In this document: positions 25,601-38,870 of the stretch, in pieces
Numbering within the stretch: the stretch's first letter is position 1
Layout: each line of letters starts with the position of its first letter
NCBI GenBank assembly: GCA_034687125.1
Contig: JAQGBZ010000023.1
Location: 1 to 64,000 of the forward strand
Direction: 5' to 3'
From: Neelides folsomi
Taxonomy: Eukaryota > Arthropoda > Collembola > Neelipleona > Neelidae
Length of the DNA stretch: 64,000 nucleotides
Made by a program: the position numbers and the translations under genes
Notes under the pieces: generated by a model
Told to the model about the DNA's origin: nothing
Database searches by the model: none
Seen by the model: the letters and a program-made list of their open reading frames with translations, nothing else

Positions 25601-28600
25601 TGATTTTTTTTAATAAAATAACTAATCTCTAATTTTTTTCTTATTTATTATTATTTTCTAGCTCGTTTGTTGACATTTGAATTTGTAGTTAAATTACAAT
25701 TAAAAGTTAAATTATCCAGTGAACAATTTATTTTAATTTAGAAAATTAAAGGATATCTAAGATATAGGAAAATGTATTGAATTCGGTTCACCCTCCTGTG
25801 AAAGTGGGGGAATGAATGCACAAAATTCTTTTTTCTTTTTATATCTCTTTCACGATCAAACTCCCCCGTTTTGCATCCAACCCCTTTGAATGCCAAATGA
25901 ACGTCGAACACCTCAAACACACAAAAAAGAAATCCTGGAGGAAACCTATGTATTTATGTACGTGAGTCTGCATTTGGTACTGTGTGATATTGGCTGTGCT
26001 AAAATAAAGTATGTTATGGTTGAACGTGGATTCGAAAGAACTTCTCCCACACACGCGGAGAATCTCTCTTTGAGAAACAAGGAGAAAATTCGCATACATA
26101 AGGAAGAGAAACTTCATTTTGAGCCTTTGACAAGGAGAGCATGTAAGTTCATGCATTCTGCATGCTATCGGATTTCTCCCTTTGAAACTCAAATAAGCAA
26201 TATCAAAAGAAACTGTATTATTATGTAATGTACTACACATATAACTAACCTGATAAAAAGTCTATATAGGAGAAATACTATTACTATGATACATTTATAC
26301 TACAATTTATATGGTTAATACATATCGTATGGCTTGTAAATAAGTATGTATCTGATATATGGTATAAGTTTAGTTTTGTGTGATACTTTACTTAGGTATA
26401 TAGTTTTATATATTAGTTTCTTGAGTGTAAATACATAAACTGGATATAAGAATTTTGTATAGGGGTATTGTACGGAGTGAATAAAAATAAGGCGGGTTAG
26501 GAGGTAAGGAGGATTTTGTAAAAAGCGGAAGATCTCTGGAGACTTGACTTAGCTTTCTGACCTCGTCTCGTCCACCGGACCCATTCACTCATGACGGAAT
26601 TCGGGGCTCGGTCTCCATTTGAATCTCAACTAATTTCCCCTATCTTCTCCCAACTCCCGACACACACACACACTCACATTAGAGTTCCAATTTAAACAAG
26701 GCAACATCCCTGCTGAATTCTAATCTAACCGACTTATGATCGACTCCGCTCGATGCATCCCACAGCAGCTTACATACCCAACGTCATGAATTCAATTAAA
26801 TGAAAGGATTTCTTAAACCCAAAGCTCAATTTTCCGTGTTGAGATTTTTACTTATTTTCTGTGTAGCAAGTCAATTTAATGAGATTTTGAGATTTGTGTA
26901 AACCGAATGACGACTTAACCCAATTGCTCAATCTTTCCCGAATTCCCTGATTATTTGTTTCTTATACAATATACATTTGTATTACATAATTTTCGATATT
27001 TTGAAATTAGCTCAATTTCCTGATTTTGGAATCTAACTCGGATTTGATCAAATCAAATTTTGCAAATTTTATGATAATAGTTGAATTTCTTGTATTTGGC
27101 AATTTTGTTATATTAACATTTTAATTGGATTACAAAAATATGGAAAAAACAATTTTGTATAAATTGAAAAATAGCGAATTTTGGAATTGAATTAAAAGAA
27201 GCCAAACGCTACCTTATTTCCATTCTGCACGTGTAGAGAATTATTCTTGGGCTTATTATTGTCTTGATTAATGAGGGGAGTTTGAGTATTTGGAATGGCG
27301 ATGTTTGCCGTTTTTCCCGCAACTCCTGCGAGTCCACCAGCAGTCAGTTTCACCATATCTTGCATCCGCTTCCTTTTATCCTCCGCTTTCTTTTGCATCA
27401 TCCAAGCCGTCTTGTAAATCCCCCCATAAAGGACAAAAAGGACGATCAGCGTCGACCAATAATATCCGATGATCAGCGCCGTGTTGAACACCGGGTCTTT
27501 CAAAAACTGAACTTGGCATTCTCCCGGCTTCAAATCCCGAAACCCGACATAATGCTCCCATCCGAAAATGGACGTGAAGAAAAGAAGGGCCGGGATGATC
27601 CAAGTGATCGTGACCATGAAAATGACCCGGTTCTTTGTTCGCCATGACCGGTACTTGGCAGCAATTTTGACCGAGCAGAACCGATCGATGGTAATTAGCA
27701 AAACTGTGTATTGTGACACGAGACAAACGGTGTAGTCGACCGAGAGCCACAAATCGCACAAAATTGCACCAAGGTCCCAATATCCTCTCAAGATGTACAC
27801 GGTGTAGAAGGGCATTGACACGCTGCCGATGAGGAGGTCAGTCGCGGCGAGGGAAGCGATGAAATAATTTGAAGGTTGGCGGATCCCGCGATCAACGATG
27901 AACGCCAAGAGTACCAAAATGTTCCCGCCAATTGTTAAAATGATACAAATGGCCAATGCAATAGCGATTAAAATTGACTGCCATAGATGGAACGGCGGAA
28001 GAACTGACCCTGAGAGGTCATCTAATGTGGAATTACTTTGAGTGAAAAATGTTGAATTTTCGTATTCGCCCAATCCGGTACATCCATTTGGGTCTATGCA
28101 AAGATTCTGGATTTGCTTTTGGCGTTTCCTGTAAATAAAAACCAGACATTTTAAATCACTTTTAGATTGCAATTTAACTTCACTTTATTCCATTATGTTT
28201 ATAACTACTCTAATAGTGTAATTTATTGCGCTCACTTTATTTGTAACCTACAAATTACTGCATATGACATAAAACACTTTAAATCTAAAATAGCGCGTAA
28301 TAAATTACGAATTATTTAATAACACTTAAAAAATAATTCAATACAATTTAAGCTAATGGTAAGTAATCATAATTTATTAGTAAAGACAGAGTCCACATCT
28401 GGTAATTTTATTTATTATTTATTATTCACGCTTGTGTTTGGAAAGCAGATTGGTCTGAAAAAGAGAATTGGAATTGCGGGAAATTGAATAAACTTGGGCA
28501 ATTCAAACTGATGGGAATAAATTTTGCAAAAGAAGATCGGTCTACGGATTACACGTGTTGTACAGATACAATGGGGGGAAAAGGAAGGAAAGCAGTAGGA

Positions 28601-31600
28601 GCGTCTGGGCACATTAAAGGAGTGAATATTTATTGCACCTTGGTGAAGATACTTTGTAGATTGGAAAGATATTTATTATAATGAGATCTCTGCCAATAGG
28701 GAGATATCGAAGGTGCGGTGAGGCAGTTGATGGCGCAATTTCCCTTCCATTTAAATTTAACTTTCCATCCCTCTTTGGCTTTCTTCAAAAGTAGTCACTT
28801 TTGAGCCCGATCCGCCTCCTCACAATTCCAAGTATAACTTCCGTTGGGGGGAAAGTGAGTGAGTGAAAAAAAGAGAGCTTGCATTACATTACAGGGCATT
28901 AGAGGGACTTAAAAGTTTGGATCTGGTCGAAGATCTCCAAAGATTCGGGAGATTGGAGTGTAAACGCATTACATGCAAAGTCTCGAGCCGAGGAAGAACT
29001 CAACCATGAACAGAATCGGATATCGCGTTAAATCACTAATAGTCGCAAAACTTCTTTTTGATCACATCCCCATTCAATTGAAGGAAAGAATGAGAATTGA
29101 GACATTTCCTGCAATTTATCAATCTGCATGAGGAAAGCTCTTTAATGTAAGACTCATAATGCTTATTTAAAGTGTTATAAGACTCATATTAAAACCCATA
29201 ACCTTGAGATCATTTCGATTCTCAAAAATTCCTCCAAACGCCCACACTACTAAATATGAAAAGCGGTAGATAATTTTCTGATATTCCAACCCAAATAAAA
29301 ATTGTTACGAAATGGAAGGAGTATTAAAAGACGATGGAAATGGGACAAGGGAATTGACAGTAGTTACACATGTGGGCTTAAATAATTTAAATAAACTGTC
29401 AAACTTGACAAAAATGAGCATGGAAAGTGTGGAAGGATCTATTTATGAGTCTACCTATTAATTTCCCCTTCATTTTATTTACAAAGTTCATGTATTTATG
29501 TATGAATATTTCACTTATTTGCTAAATGTCATTTACAAATATCAAGTAGCTATTAGATCGTAGGGACCTAGCTAAGTATAATAATTGTGAAACTATTTAT
29601 TTACATTAAGCTTTTGATCAATAAGGAGAGAATTTGAAATGCAAAGGAGGACCTTTCCCATTTGTTCTCTAAAATGATTTAATGGGGGTGCGAATAAAGA
29701 TAAGATTTAGGAAAATATAATCTCTTATAGCTACTCTCATATTGCTCTCATATAATATTCCCCGCACAATTCCTTCTCTATTACACAAAGTGACTTTATC
29801 GACTACTTATATTTGTATTCGGCTCAATTTCACTATATGAAACGTATATTGATGTATCCATCTTGTAGCACAAAGGATGTCTTACGGAGAAGAATATACC
29901 TACATAAGTAAGTTTATAACCAGCAGAAGTACGCAAAGTCTTACGTGATTGTGCGTAATCGGAATCGGGTCTTGTTAGTAATGATATGAAAATGGGTCGA
30001 TTTAGAATGGATCATCATTATCTAACCATAAAGTTGAAGATGCCCTGGCCGTTTGAACAACTGAAGGAGATGTCAAAGTTGATTACTTCCCTAATGGATT
30101 TATATAGAAGTTCCCTCCAAAGGTCCCAAGGAGGATTGACTTTATCAAAATGAGAAGATTGATGGACCTTCCCCGCCTTCTCCCCGCTTTCTCCCCCCGC
30201 TTCGGATCATCATCATCTTTTTTCCTCACCTAAGGAATCCACGTGGTTCTGCTCCTGGCACTCAACTCATCTCAAAGACTCAAAAGAGATGTAAACTCCC
30301 ATTCTCCTCTGACGGAATTGAACCCGAAAATTTCAGATCTTTTATATTTACAAATTATTCCAAAGATTTTATGGTGCTTTTCAAACTTCACTCACCCCAC
30401 AGTTCCCTTTTTTTCATTTTTAAATGCAATCTTTATTTTCGAACCCCTCGATTTCAACATTTTTTGATAAGTAGAATTTTACTTTCACAATCAATCTATT
30501 AAAAAGACCTTTACATTTAAATATTTAAACATTGTTTGTATTTTTTAATTGACTAATTCATATATCTTAAATGTTAGTTTTTGTCTTTTCTTTGATTAAT
30601 ATCTATTAGGCAATGAAATGCATAATAGATCTGTATAATGAAATTACATAAATGCTTTGAATACAACATTAAATATTGTATAATACTAAAGAACATTGTG
30701 AATCTGATAAACCCATAATATTTCTCCGTGATTCCTTGTGAGATGATGAATTTGTGAAGGGTCAAAAGGCGCTAATTCTCCCATTCGTCTCTTGAATTTG
30801 GAGAGGACCTTAAGGGAAACAAGTGTAGGAAAACGGCGATTTGGACCCCATCGCCAAATAAATGACCCTCATTTTTCTTCCTCCTTAACGCGCTTTTTAT
30901 TCAAGTTGACCATGAGGGAGAATTCGACTTTCCCTCTAACCATTTTCTATCTCTTTCTTATATCTTACCAGCTTACCATTTTGTACTCTACCATGCAGTA
31001 CTCTACCATGTACTACCATGTAGGATACTCTACCATGCCCTTACTTTCATCTTTAGCTCTTATACGTGATATTTATATAAGGATCAACATACAAAAATAT
31101 CAAAATTGTTCACATTTTGTATACTTATTCTATTTCATAGAAAATCAGTAGGAATATACAAGAACATATTTCTGGGAATTTACTGATAAACTCGTATACC
31201 AGCATGAGAAAGAGCAAGTAGCAAGATTGAGAATTTTGAGAATATAAAACATAGCTTTTTATATCAAAATATATTAGCCATATGCCCTATCTGTATTATA
31301 TAAGATAGATCTAATAGTTGAAGAAGGTCTGGCCAAGCTTCTATTTTTTCCCTCTAAAATTATGCTTATGATGACTCTTATTTGGCAGGCTGAGAGTGAA
31401 AGAGAACCTCATTAAAAACAGAATCTTCTCCATCCCTTTCGTTTATTCCTTGTGGTTTTGAGGAGATCTTTTTATCTTTAAAGGAAGTTCTCCGTTTCCA
31501 CCTCTCCAACATTTACTATTCTCTTTGAAAGGTCGGGAGCTCAAAGTTGACAAAGAATTAATTAACTTCGTTTATTTTTCTTAACGGGAAAGATCGTTAA

Positions 31601-34405
31601 GAAAAGACCTTAGTCTTAAAACACTCACTTTCTTCCGTTCTCCCTCTCCCACCCCCCCCCCCAAATCAATTTTTGTTTATATCGAGGAAAATGTACTTAT
31701 AATACATATTATTTATTTTGAACTTGTTTTATGTCTTCCTCTGGCTGCAGGAGATACATATCATGTAAACTGTACAACAAATAAAATGACCCATTCACCC
31801 ATGCTCTTCCCACTTAAGACTCGAAAGAATGATTTTCATATAAAGTACCCTATTTTATCATCTAGACATGTTATGCTAACATTATTGTAGTAATGTATAG
31901 GTATTATTTAACAAAACAGGTAAGACTCCGCAATAAAAAAAACTTTCTAAACCATCCTGAAATCCTGAACCAGTCTGTTCCCTTTTAAAAGAAAATCAAT
32001 ACTATGCGGACTCTTAATAAACTTTACATTTACGTAACAAGTTACGTTAAATTTCTAATATTCCGTTTGAAGGAGGATACTATAACATACAAGTACATAA
32101 ATAACAAATAAAATAATATATGACTGATACAGTTGTAGTTGTAAAGTATCTTATGTATCAGTCATATTGATTGCGATTTTACTGATTGTATAAGCATTCT
32201 TTACATACGACGTTCTGCTTGTTCGGAACTATAAGTTATAGTGTAAGACAAATATAGGTATTCTCAATTCTCATAAAACAATAAAGGAGTACATTGCATT
32301 GTAATACATAGATTGTTATTTGTAGTAGATATTTCATAACGCACAAAGATGCCCAATAACCGCATCTTTTGCGAGTTTGTGAGTATTGTGAGGAAAGTCT
32401 TTCAATTAGTTTCAACACTTGCCATCTCCTTTGATAGGAATCTTTATGTTCATATTGGGAGCAAATTGTGACTTGAATAGTGTGAAAAGTGGAGGAGACC
32501 TGGGACCTTATTTGTAGAATCCCCAGGATCTCATCAGAGCTCTTAATGAATCTTAACCCAATTGTCCTGAGTTCAAATTCAATTACTTTCTCTTATTGAC
32601 TCTCATTTGGCTCTCAAAGACTTGAAAGGAATTTGGATCCGTTTGCTCATTCCAATGCAATCCAACATGCCCAAATGTGAATTTCTCCTATAATATTATT
32701 TCTCCATTATGAGACCCATATAAATTAAACAAGGATTAAGGAACGTTTACAAAATAGCAATTTATACAGGAGATGGGAATTTATATACAAAATGGCTGAA
32801 AATAGTAATTTATGTTGAATTGTCTTACATTACGTTAAACTATCATAGAATTTATATAAAGTACGATACTGAACTTATAAGTACTCTATATTGCTAAATA
32901 TAATATGCATTGCGTAAAAGGTATAAATTGGCATATTGAAATCTACTGGTTATATTCCAGACACTAATGTATTGAAATTGAAGTCTATCTAAACAGATGA
33001 GCAGATGGCGAATATATAAATTATTGGATCATTTTGGATTTATTTGCGGTGTGTTTTTGGTATAGGAAGTGTGTGTTTCCCGTGTATAGGAGACAAATGG
33101 GGGGAAGCATTAGCGGAAATAATCCCCATTATAAACAAGAGGGATGTGATTAAGTACTGACCCAAAAGACACTTCCTCGGCTCCCTGTGAAAAGGTGTGA
33201 CTAAGAGTGGGACATAAAGATTAGGCCACATGCGGAGTCACTTAAACCCCTCGGATCAACCTAATAGACAAATGAATCTCAAGACAAAATGAACCGCACG
33301 ATTTGTTCCCCCTTCACTCCAATGTTTTTTCCCTTTCTCCGCCTTTTCTCAACGACTCTTTTAAATCCCTCTTTCACACTCCATGTGGGTTATTTTGGTG
33401 GAAATCAGAATTGAAGGAGATTAGCGGACTTTTATAGCTTTACAACATTAAAACTATTGCCACTCGATATATGTATAGGGATCTAACTAAACTTTCCCAT
33501 TATATTGGAATCTTCAATAAGTCATAATCAATGCCGATTACAATTTTTATTTTTTCGAATTTGTAATATTCTATTTACATGTAAATGTATATATCCTGGT
33601 TGATTTGCTTATGGTTTGAAGTAAATCATAAATCTTTTATTTCCTTATATTACCAAGGATTAATGTATTTTTATATACTCGAAAAAAATAAAAACTGTAA
33701 TCGGAATTGATCATGACTTATTGAAGATTCCATTACATAAGATGTACTCACAATCAATATAAAATTATATTGTATTTTATGTAAATTAAATTCATTGTTA
33801 GTTTTAATTAAGATTAAAAACAAACTATTTATATAAGTTTAATATTGTATATAGTGAAAATCGTTTTAATGTTTGTTATTCGGCTCGAAATGAATAGTTT
33901 GGCTAATAAACCTGTCAAGATAAATTGGGACTGAATCGGGGTACCTATATTTATCCTCAAAAGCGTTGAAGCTCTGAAATGATTTTCTAATCGCCTTTTC
34001 CTTTTCGTTCGTGCCGAAATAAACATTTATTATTTTCCTTTCACCAAATTGTTAATCAATTTCCCCTTTAAATGATTTAAATGATAGACAAGTTTAAAAC
34101 TTATCTTGCAAAAATGAGTAAAATAAATTCAATTTCTCAATTTGTTTTAAAGGAGAAATGATCATTCCGGATCCTCATCATAGTAAAGATTAAGAGTAAA
34201 TCTCCATTGACTGATTACTTTATACGAACTCAGTACATACATATTTATATAATAGATAATAATTATATAGGATACAAGTATAGACAACGAGTGTAAAATG
34301 TGAGGGTTACCAATCTTCAATGAAGTCCCTTGATATTTTGATAATGTTGGGCGTGGTGTAATTTCCACCGTTGTAGCCATTCTCATCCGGATCCACTTCC
34401 ATCAT
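20372..34405 (-). CDS. mAChR-B: Muscarinic acetylcholine receptor, B-type (GPCR), three coding exons
   Basis: Joined coding exons 34405-34311, 28128-27213 and 22687-20372 give 1108 residues with consistent phases (TG|G making Trp32; Lys337|Gly338). It is a rhodopsin-class receptor in the plasma membrane that binds acetylcholine and acts through G proteins. Visible landmarks are N-glycosylation sites in the N-terminus, Asn101 (TM1), Asp129 (TM2), the Cys156-Cys236 disulfide, ligand-binding Asp163-Tyr164 in TM3, DRF at 180-182, CWTPYH in TM6 and NPFCY in TM7. The TM3-TM4 segment ([31 protein letters not shown]) matches muscarinic receptors. TM6 has His where vertebrate and A-type receptors have the antagonist-contacting Asn, which fits the B-type, known in insects to be insensitive to muscarine and atropine. 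The third intracellular loop is about 750 residues. A- or C-type assignment is less likely. Confidence 0.88.
22688..27212 (-). other. Second coding intron of the muscarinic receptor gene
   Basis: About 4.5 kb, AT-rich, bounded by GTAGCG and TTTTTCCAG. No nested gene is supported. Frames at 25839-26240 (minus) and 25890-26228 (plus) overlap antisense and show no domain. A 13-bp inverted repeat sits at 23020-23032 and 23053-23065. Confidence 0.6.
23020..23065. repeat. Short inverted repeat in receptor intron
   Basis: Arms ATACCTATACGTA (23020-23032) and its exact complement (23053-23065) with a 20-nt A-rich loop. The local sequence is otherwise low-complexity TA, so chance formation is possible. 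Confidence 0.6.
27213..28128 (-). CDS. mAChR-B: Muscarinic receptor coding exon 2 (TM1 to TM5)
   Basis: 916 nt between the acceptor TTTATTTACAG and the donor AAG|GTAGCG. It encodes residues 33-337: the rest of the extracellular N-terminus with NST sites, TM1 (about 83-109), TM2 (118-140), TM3 (153-177), TM4 (200-220), the second extracellular loop with Cys236, TM5 (245-271) and the first part of the third intracellular loop. The GC content is well above the flanking introns. Confidence 0.93.
30983..31037. repeat. Short degenerate tandem repeat
   Basis: The motif TACTCTACCATG occurs three times, with a truncated copy TACTACCATG between the second and third. The first two copies are spaced 15 bp apart. 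It has no apparent coding or regulatory role. Confidence 0.65.
32118..32167. repeat. 13-bp inverted repeat with 24-nt spacer
   Basis: Arms ATATGACTGATAC and its exact complement GTATCAGTCATAT. The stem is short and the loop unpaired, so a functional RNA is not indicated. Confidence 0.6.
33506..33732. mobile_element. Small element with 53-bp terminal inverted repeats (MITE-like)
   Basis: The left arm 33506-33558 and right arm 33679-33732 are reverse complements with three mismatches and one single-base indel, starting TGGAATCTTCAATAAGTCAT at each end. The 120-bp centre is AT-rich and non-coding. The flanks TTATAT and TTACAT differ at one of six positions and may be a decayed target duplication, but this is weak. 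Size, long repeats and absence of coding sequence fit a miniature inverted-repeat transposable element. No autonomous relative is in the window, and the ends do not match the mariner element at 10.3 kb. Confidence 0.75.
34311..34405 (-). CDS. mAChR-B: Muscarinic receptor coding exon 1 (N-terminus)
   Basis: The frame opens with two consecutive ATGs (34405 and 34402) and encodes [20 protein letters not shown] and 11 more residues before the donor TG|GTAACC. An in-frame TGA lies upstream, so translation must start here. The phase fits exactly with the acceptor at 28128, and the NYT motif suits an extracellular N-terminus. The exon is too short to stand out by length; the join to exon 2, 6.2 kb away, is an inference that RNA data would settle. 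Confidence 0.72.
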
Positions 34406-34528
34406 CTCCCCTTCTCGTGAGGGGAAAGGAAATAAGCTGAAGCAAGGGAATGAGTCTGAGGCCGCAAAATGGGAATCTCAAGATGAAACCCGGTGGAGTC
34501 TTGGCCCTGATTTCCGTCGTCGCTTCAT
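34406..34528 (-). promoter_or_regulatory. 5' UTR part of receptor exon 1 with a 16-codon upstream frame
   Basis: A good acceptor (TTTATTTCAG) ends at 34529, showing that at least one non-coding exon lies further upstream. The first three exonic bases are ATG, opening a 16-codon frame (34528-34478) that ends in TGA in the same register as the receptor. Ribosomes that start there would have to reinitiate at 34405, so this frame could dampen translation. Its product is basic (begins MKRRRKSGPRLH) and probably not functional in itself. Confidence 0.55.
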
Positions 34529-37500
34529 CTGAAATAAATTAGTCCTTTTTAATTCACATTTTAATTTCCTCTCTTAATTTCTCATCTCCTTCTTCATTTG
34601 ACCCTCATTTCCATTTTCTTTGAGGACCTCGTTTGGTACAAATAACCGTAAACCTAGAAATATAGTCAATATACATAGAACCTCCTAGAAAACCCACAGA
34701 ATCAAATTTTAAACTATGGGTTTAATTATAGTTAAAATAATCGTTTTCCTGTCTTATGCTCTTAACATTATGAAACTCATTTCAAACTTGGTATATCTAA
34801 AAGTATGGTACATACAGAGACAAAATAAACACATATCCTATAAAGTCATTTACACCATATGGTTAATAACAGAAAATAAAATATGTACATTTCAGAAGTT
34901 ACCTGTTATAATTATTTGTATGGGCAATATACTGATATTAGATTCATGTTTATAATATAATACAATCCACCTGTTTTGGTTCATGTTAGATCCAAAATTA
35001 CATTTCTATTAAATTCAATTTTACGCGTAAAATTAAAGCTCAATTTGTCTTGTAAGATTAATCAATAACGGCTTATCACGAATCTTTACTTCCTAGCTTT
35101 ACTATAAATAACAATAAGCCAACACCAACAACAATCTTTTAAACATTAAATCATTGTCAGAAATCTATCTATCATTCTTCCTACTTATTTACAAGCTTAG
35201 GTATATAATTATTTTTCTGTTTCCTTCTTTTTCTTCCCCACACTTCCAATGTAGAAATAAAAGTTAAGTCGAAGAACATTGATTTGTACGCGAGTGTAGA
35301 GGAGAAGATAATGAGAATGTATTTGATAATGGTGAAAGTGGATGATTTTGGTAGTGACAGAGGAGGAACCATCAAACATTTTTCATTCCCTCCCTCATTC
35401 CTCTTGGCTAAGTCTTTTGAGAAGGTCTCTTTATTATAGAAGCTCATGATTTATGAGCTACCCGGTTTTTTGTCCTAGTCAAAGAGAGCTATTCATTACT
35501 CCACCACCCATGTTATCCATCCTGAATACATCCCTTTACTTACGCCATTACGACATGGGCCCAATGTGGGAAGGATATACTGGAAATATTTCAAATAATA
35601 AGTATATACAGAAATTTCCACAAACATGGTAAATGCGTAAAATATATGAAACTGAAGCTCAGACACGGGAGGGAATTTTTAGTAAAAAGTATATAAATCC
35701 ATCTTAAACCTTGCATAAGTACTTCCAAGCTAAAGATAATTTTTAAGCCCCGAGTTCTTCCATGGACATTCAAACTTTCCCTTTTAAGTATAAAGACGCT
35801 TTTCCTTGTTAACTTTTATTGTGTGAATGTTAACATATTGTAAGTCGCATGGTCTCTTTATAAGAGTTTTTATAAAATTTATTATTATACATTAATCCTT
35901 ACGGTATAGGAATAGTATAAGGGGTTTCTATGTTAATCCATAGGGTTCTTTTATTACACCAGCGTGTGGTTAATTATACCTAAGATATCCTTCAGACTTT
36001 TTTCGAGACCTCATTTCAAACTCAATTGAGCTCCACTTCAACTTTTTAAAAAAGACGAAGGCAAGTACAAAATGTACAATTATGTATATAATATTGTGAA
36101 TAAACAAAAAATAATTGAAATCGCCATAATGCGAATGCCAATTTAAGAAAAAAGTAAATAAAAATAACTTCAATTTTGTTTGACTTCAACTTTCAAATTA
36201 ATGGGAGAAAAAAGGTTTGGCAAATAGAACTTTTTGCAACTTAATATTTAATACTTATTTGCCAAGTTGTTGAACTGAAAAGGAAAATACAAATATTTAT
36301 AATCGCAGCCGTCATTTGAAGCTGGCCAAGCTTGAAAATAATTCTACAGGGAAAAAGCATTGAACGATGAAACTCAAAATATATATCTTTTCACAAGGAT
36401 CAAATAATATTTGGAATAAGTAAGAAAGTATAAGAATTTCTTTAGTATATTTTGTATAAAATCCATCCATATCTGGAGCAAATAATAGTTAGTTTGGGTT
36501 GAGAGGTTCAGACGGAGTCAATAAAATTATATAAATTAAGATAAGGGTGAGAATATTGGAGGCTCAGTGAAGAGAAGCATCTGAAGGAACTCACAGTTGA
36601 GTGGAAAGGAACGAGAAATTCTCATTAACCTCTTTCCCCTCAATGAATTTATAAGATTTGTTCAAATTAGTTAATATAAAGAGAGATGTGAGAAGGTTCT
36701 GAAGGGAAACCGGGGGTCGTTATCACAAAAGCAAAAGAACTCCTTTTACACAACTTTTCCCTTTCGCTTCCACAATTGTTTCAAACTCCTTCCTCCTTTC
36801 AAGATATTCTAAATGTCATCAAGTTAGGTCTTATAACTGCCCTGTTAATTGAGATGAAAATATTGCTCTTTTCAAGATATGCAAAATATACACAATATAC
36901 ATAATGTAAAGTAGCCAGACACTATAAAGGATTGAGAATAAATACAACATTAAAACTACACAGCGTTGTAGATAATTATGTACCAGAGTAATAATATAAA
37001 AATTATATGAGATATATGTAAAACCCTACAAAATGCCATTTTTTCATTATTTTATATGCTACATGTAATTAAACATCTGTACCTACATATAAAATATATG
37101 TATTATGTACAGATATAAGCAATTCATTAATGTTGACTCAATATTTATGTAATTGTAGGTATAAAAGATATATAATAAATTAATTAAATATGATGAGTTT
37201 GATGAGAGTTTATCAAGTTTATGAGTTTAAAACATTTTAGGTATTTAAAGTTGGATGTTAATAAGAAGTTCATAAGGGTATTCGTGGGAGTTGGGTGAAA
37301 TTGAGTGAGGAAGTGAGAGAATCCTGAATTATCACCTTCAAAATATCTTCACACCCGCGGCCTCCCAAGCGCCCGACAACGCCAAGTAAAATATTAATGT
37401 GTCATCTTTAAAGCTCCGTGGCGGGTCATAATGTACATACAGATACGAGTTTTCTAGGGTGACAATGACTGTATACACATTACATTATATATCTAGTATA

Positions 37501-38870
37501 CATTTAGGTATAAAATATTTTCATATTTATATTGTATTACTTATTCCACCCAACCGTATTAGATTCTAAAAGAGTATGTAATATCAGTATGTAAAAAGTG
37601 TAGACATTGTGTAGGGTTATAAGTTTTGTATTTTAAAATAAATTTGTGTATTGACCATCGTTGTCTCATTTTTGAAAATTGGGTCATTTTGAAGGATATA
37701 GCAGTTTGTGAAATGTCCCGAGACGACCTCCTTTTTCATCTTTCACTGAGGAAGCATAAAAGTGTTGGCGGGAGTATAATTAAAATTTTATCTACTCCAG
37801 GTTTTATGAGACTCGGGGTTCATATAGGAGGAGATGTGTGAGGAATGTTATACGGATGAATCTTCGTGTGATATCTTCTGACTGTGAATAAAATTTAATT
37901 TAATATTCAACTAATTCTACTTTTTGTGAGATAAGAAAAGTGCGACGGGAAAATAATTTCAACTTTTTAAAAAATAATCCTCTGAGAAAGTTTGTGAGTT
38001 ATGAGACTCCGTTTTTTATCTTTTACCTTTTTTAATAAGACTCAAAAAGCTCGAAAGTGGAAGATTGGAATTAAATCAAAATTTTAATATGGTTAACATT
38101 GGATTTCATTAAATTGTGATTCTTGTACATATAAAAATAAAATAATAAATTTTTATATACACATAAGTAAAATATGAATTTTGTAAATACGATGTGGAGG
38201 TAAAATGTATTGGGAGAGCCTTATAACTTTATTATACTTTCTAATCCACTGAACACTTTTGAAAGTGAAAAATTAGGGAGGGAAATTTGAAAAAGTGGAT
38301 GCTAAAAAGGAAATGACCAAAGTTGTGCCTCCATGTGGATTGACTCTGGATCTCTCTGGCGGGCAATATGCATGTAAATGTGTATAGTGTGTGTCACATT
38401 TGATTCGTGGATGTTCTTCTTTACTTTCCTCATCCCGACGTCTCTCAAAACTCATTTCCATTCGGGAGATGGGAGAACCAGGGAGGGAGATAGGAGGCCT
38501 AATGCATACACAGAGCCAATAGAACCAGAAGTCAAAACACAACACGTTTGGTCCATTTGAAGAATTTTCTCCGTCAATAGTCCCAACATGCATTTCCTTT
38601 TTACATTTAATCAATCTCCCAAATTTCAAAACCTCCAAATATATTTTACCCAACCTGCGTTCAACTATTAAATGGAATAAAGGAGAAAACATAAATTCAA
38701 ACTTTCACCTCCATTCACTTCAAATGAAACTAAAAACTTAAAACCATTAAAATATTCAACATTTTCTACAAACTTCCTTAAACCAACCCAAACTATTACA
38801 CTTATCCAATATACAAACATGATCTCTGATCAATAAACTTTCTCCTTTAAGTATAAATCCATATAAAATT

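Larger units (their letters stand above)
28129..34310 (-). other. First coding intron of the muscarinic receptor gene
   Basis: About 6.2 kb bounded by GTAACC and TTTACAG. It holds no supported nested gene. It contains a small tandem repeat (30983-31037), an 11-C run (31652-31662), a 13-bp inverted repeat (32118-32130 with 32155-32167) and an inverted-repeat element at 33506-33732. First introns of this size often hold enhancers, but I can point to no specific site. Confidence 0.55.

Noticed and set aside
25839-26240. 133-codon minus frame overlapping a 112-codon plus frame inside the receptor intron
   Set aside because: Neither shows a motif, splice sites or composition unlike the intron around it.
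26661-26673. Short CA dinucleotide run
   Set aside because: Only about six units; ordinary microsatellite background.
29986-30153. 55-codon plus frame starting [13 protein letters not shown] in receptor intron 1
   Set aside because: Length expected by chance in this window; no GC rise, splice site or known family.
31652-31662. Run of 11 C
   Set aside because: Simple homopolymer with no structural context.
38273-38692. 139-codon minus-strand frame
   Set aside because: No recognisable features, no splice or promoter context; amino-acid order looks random.
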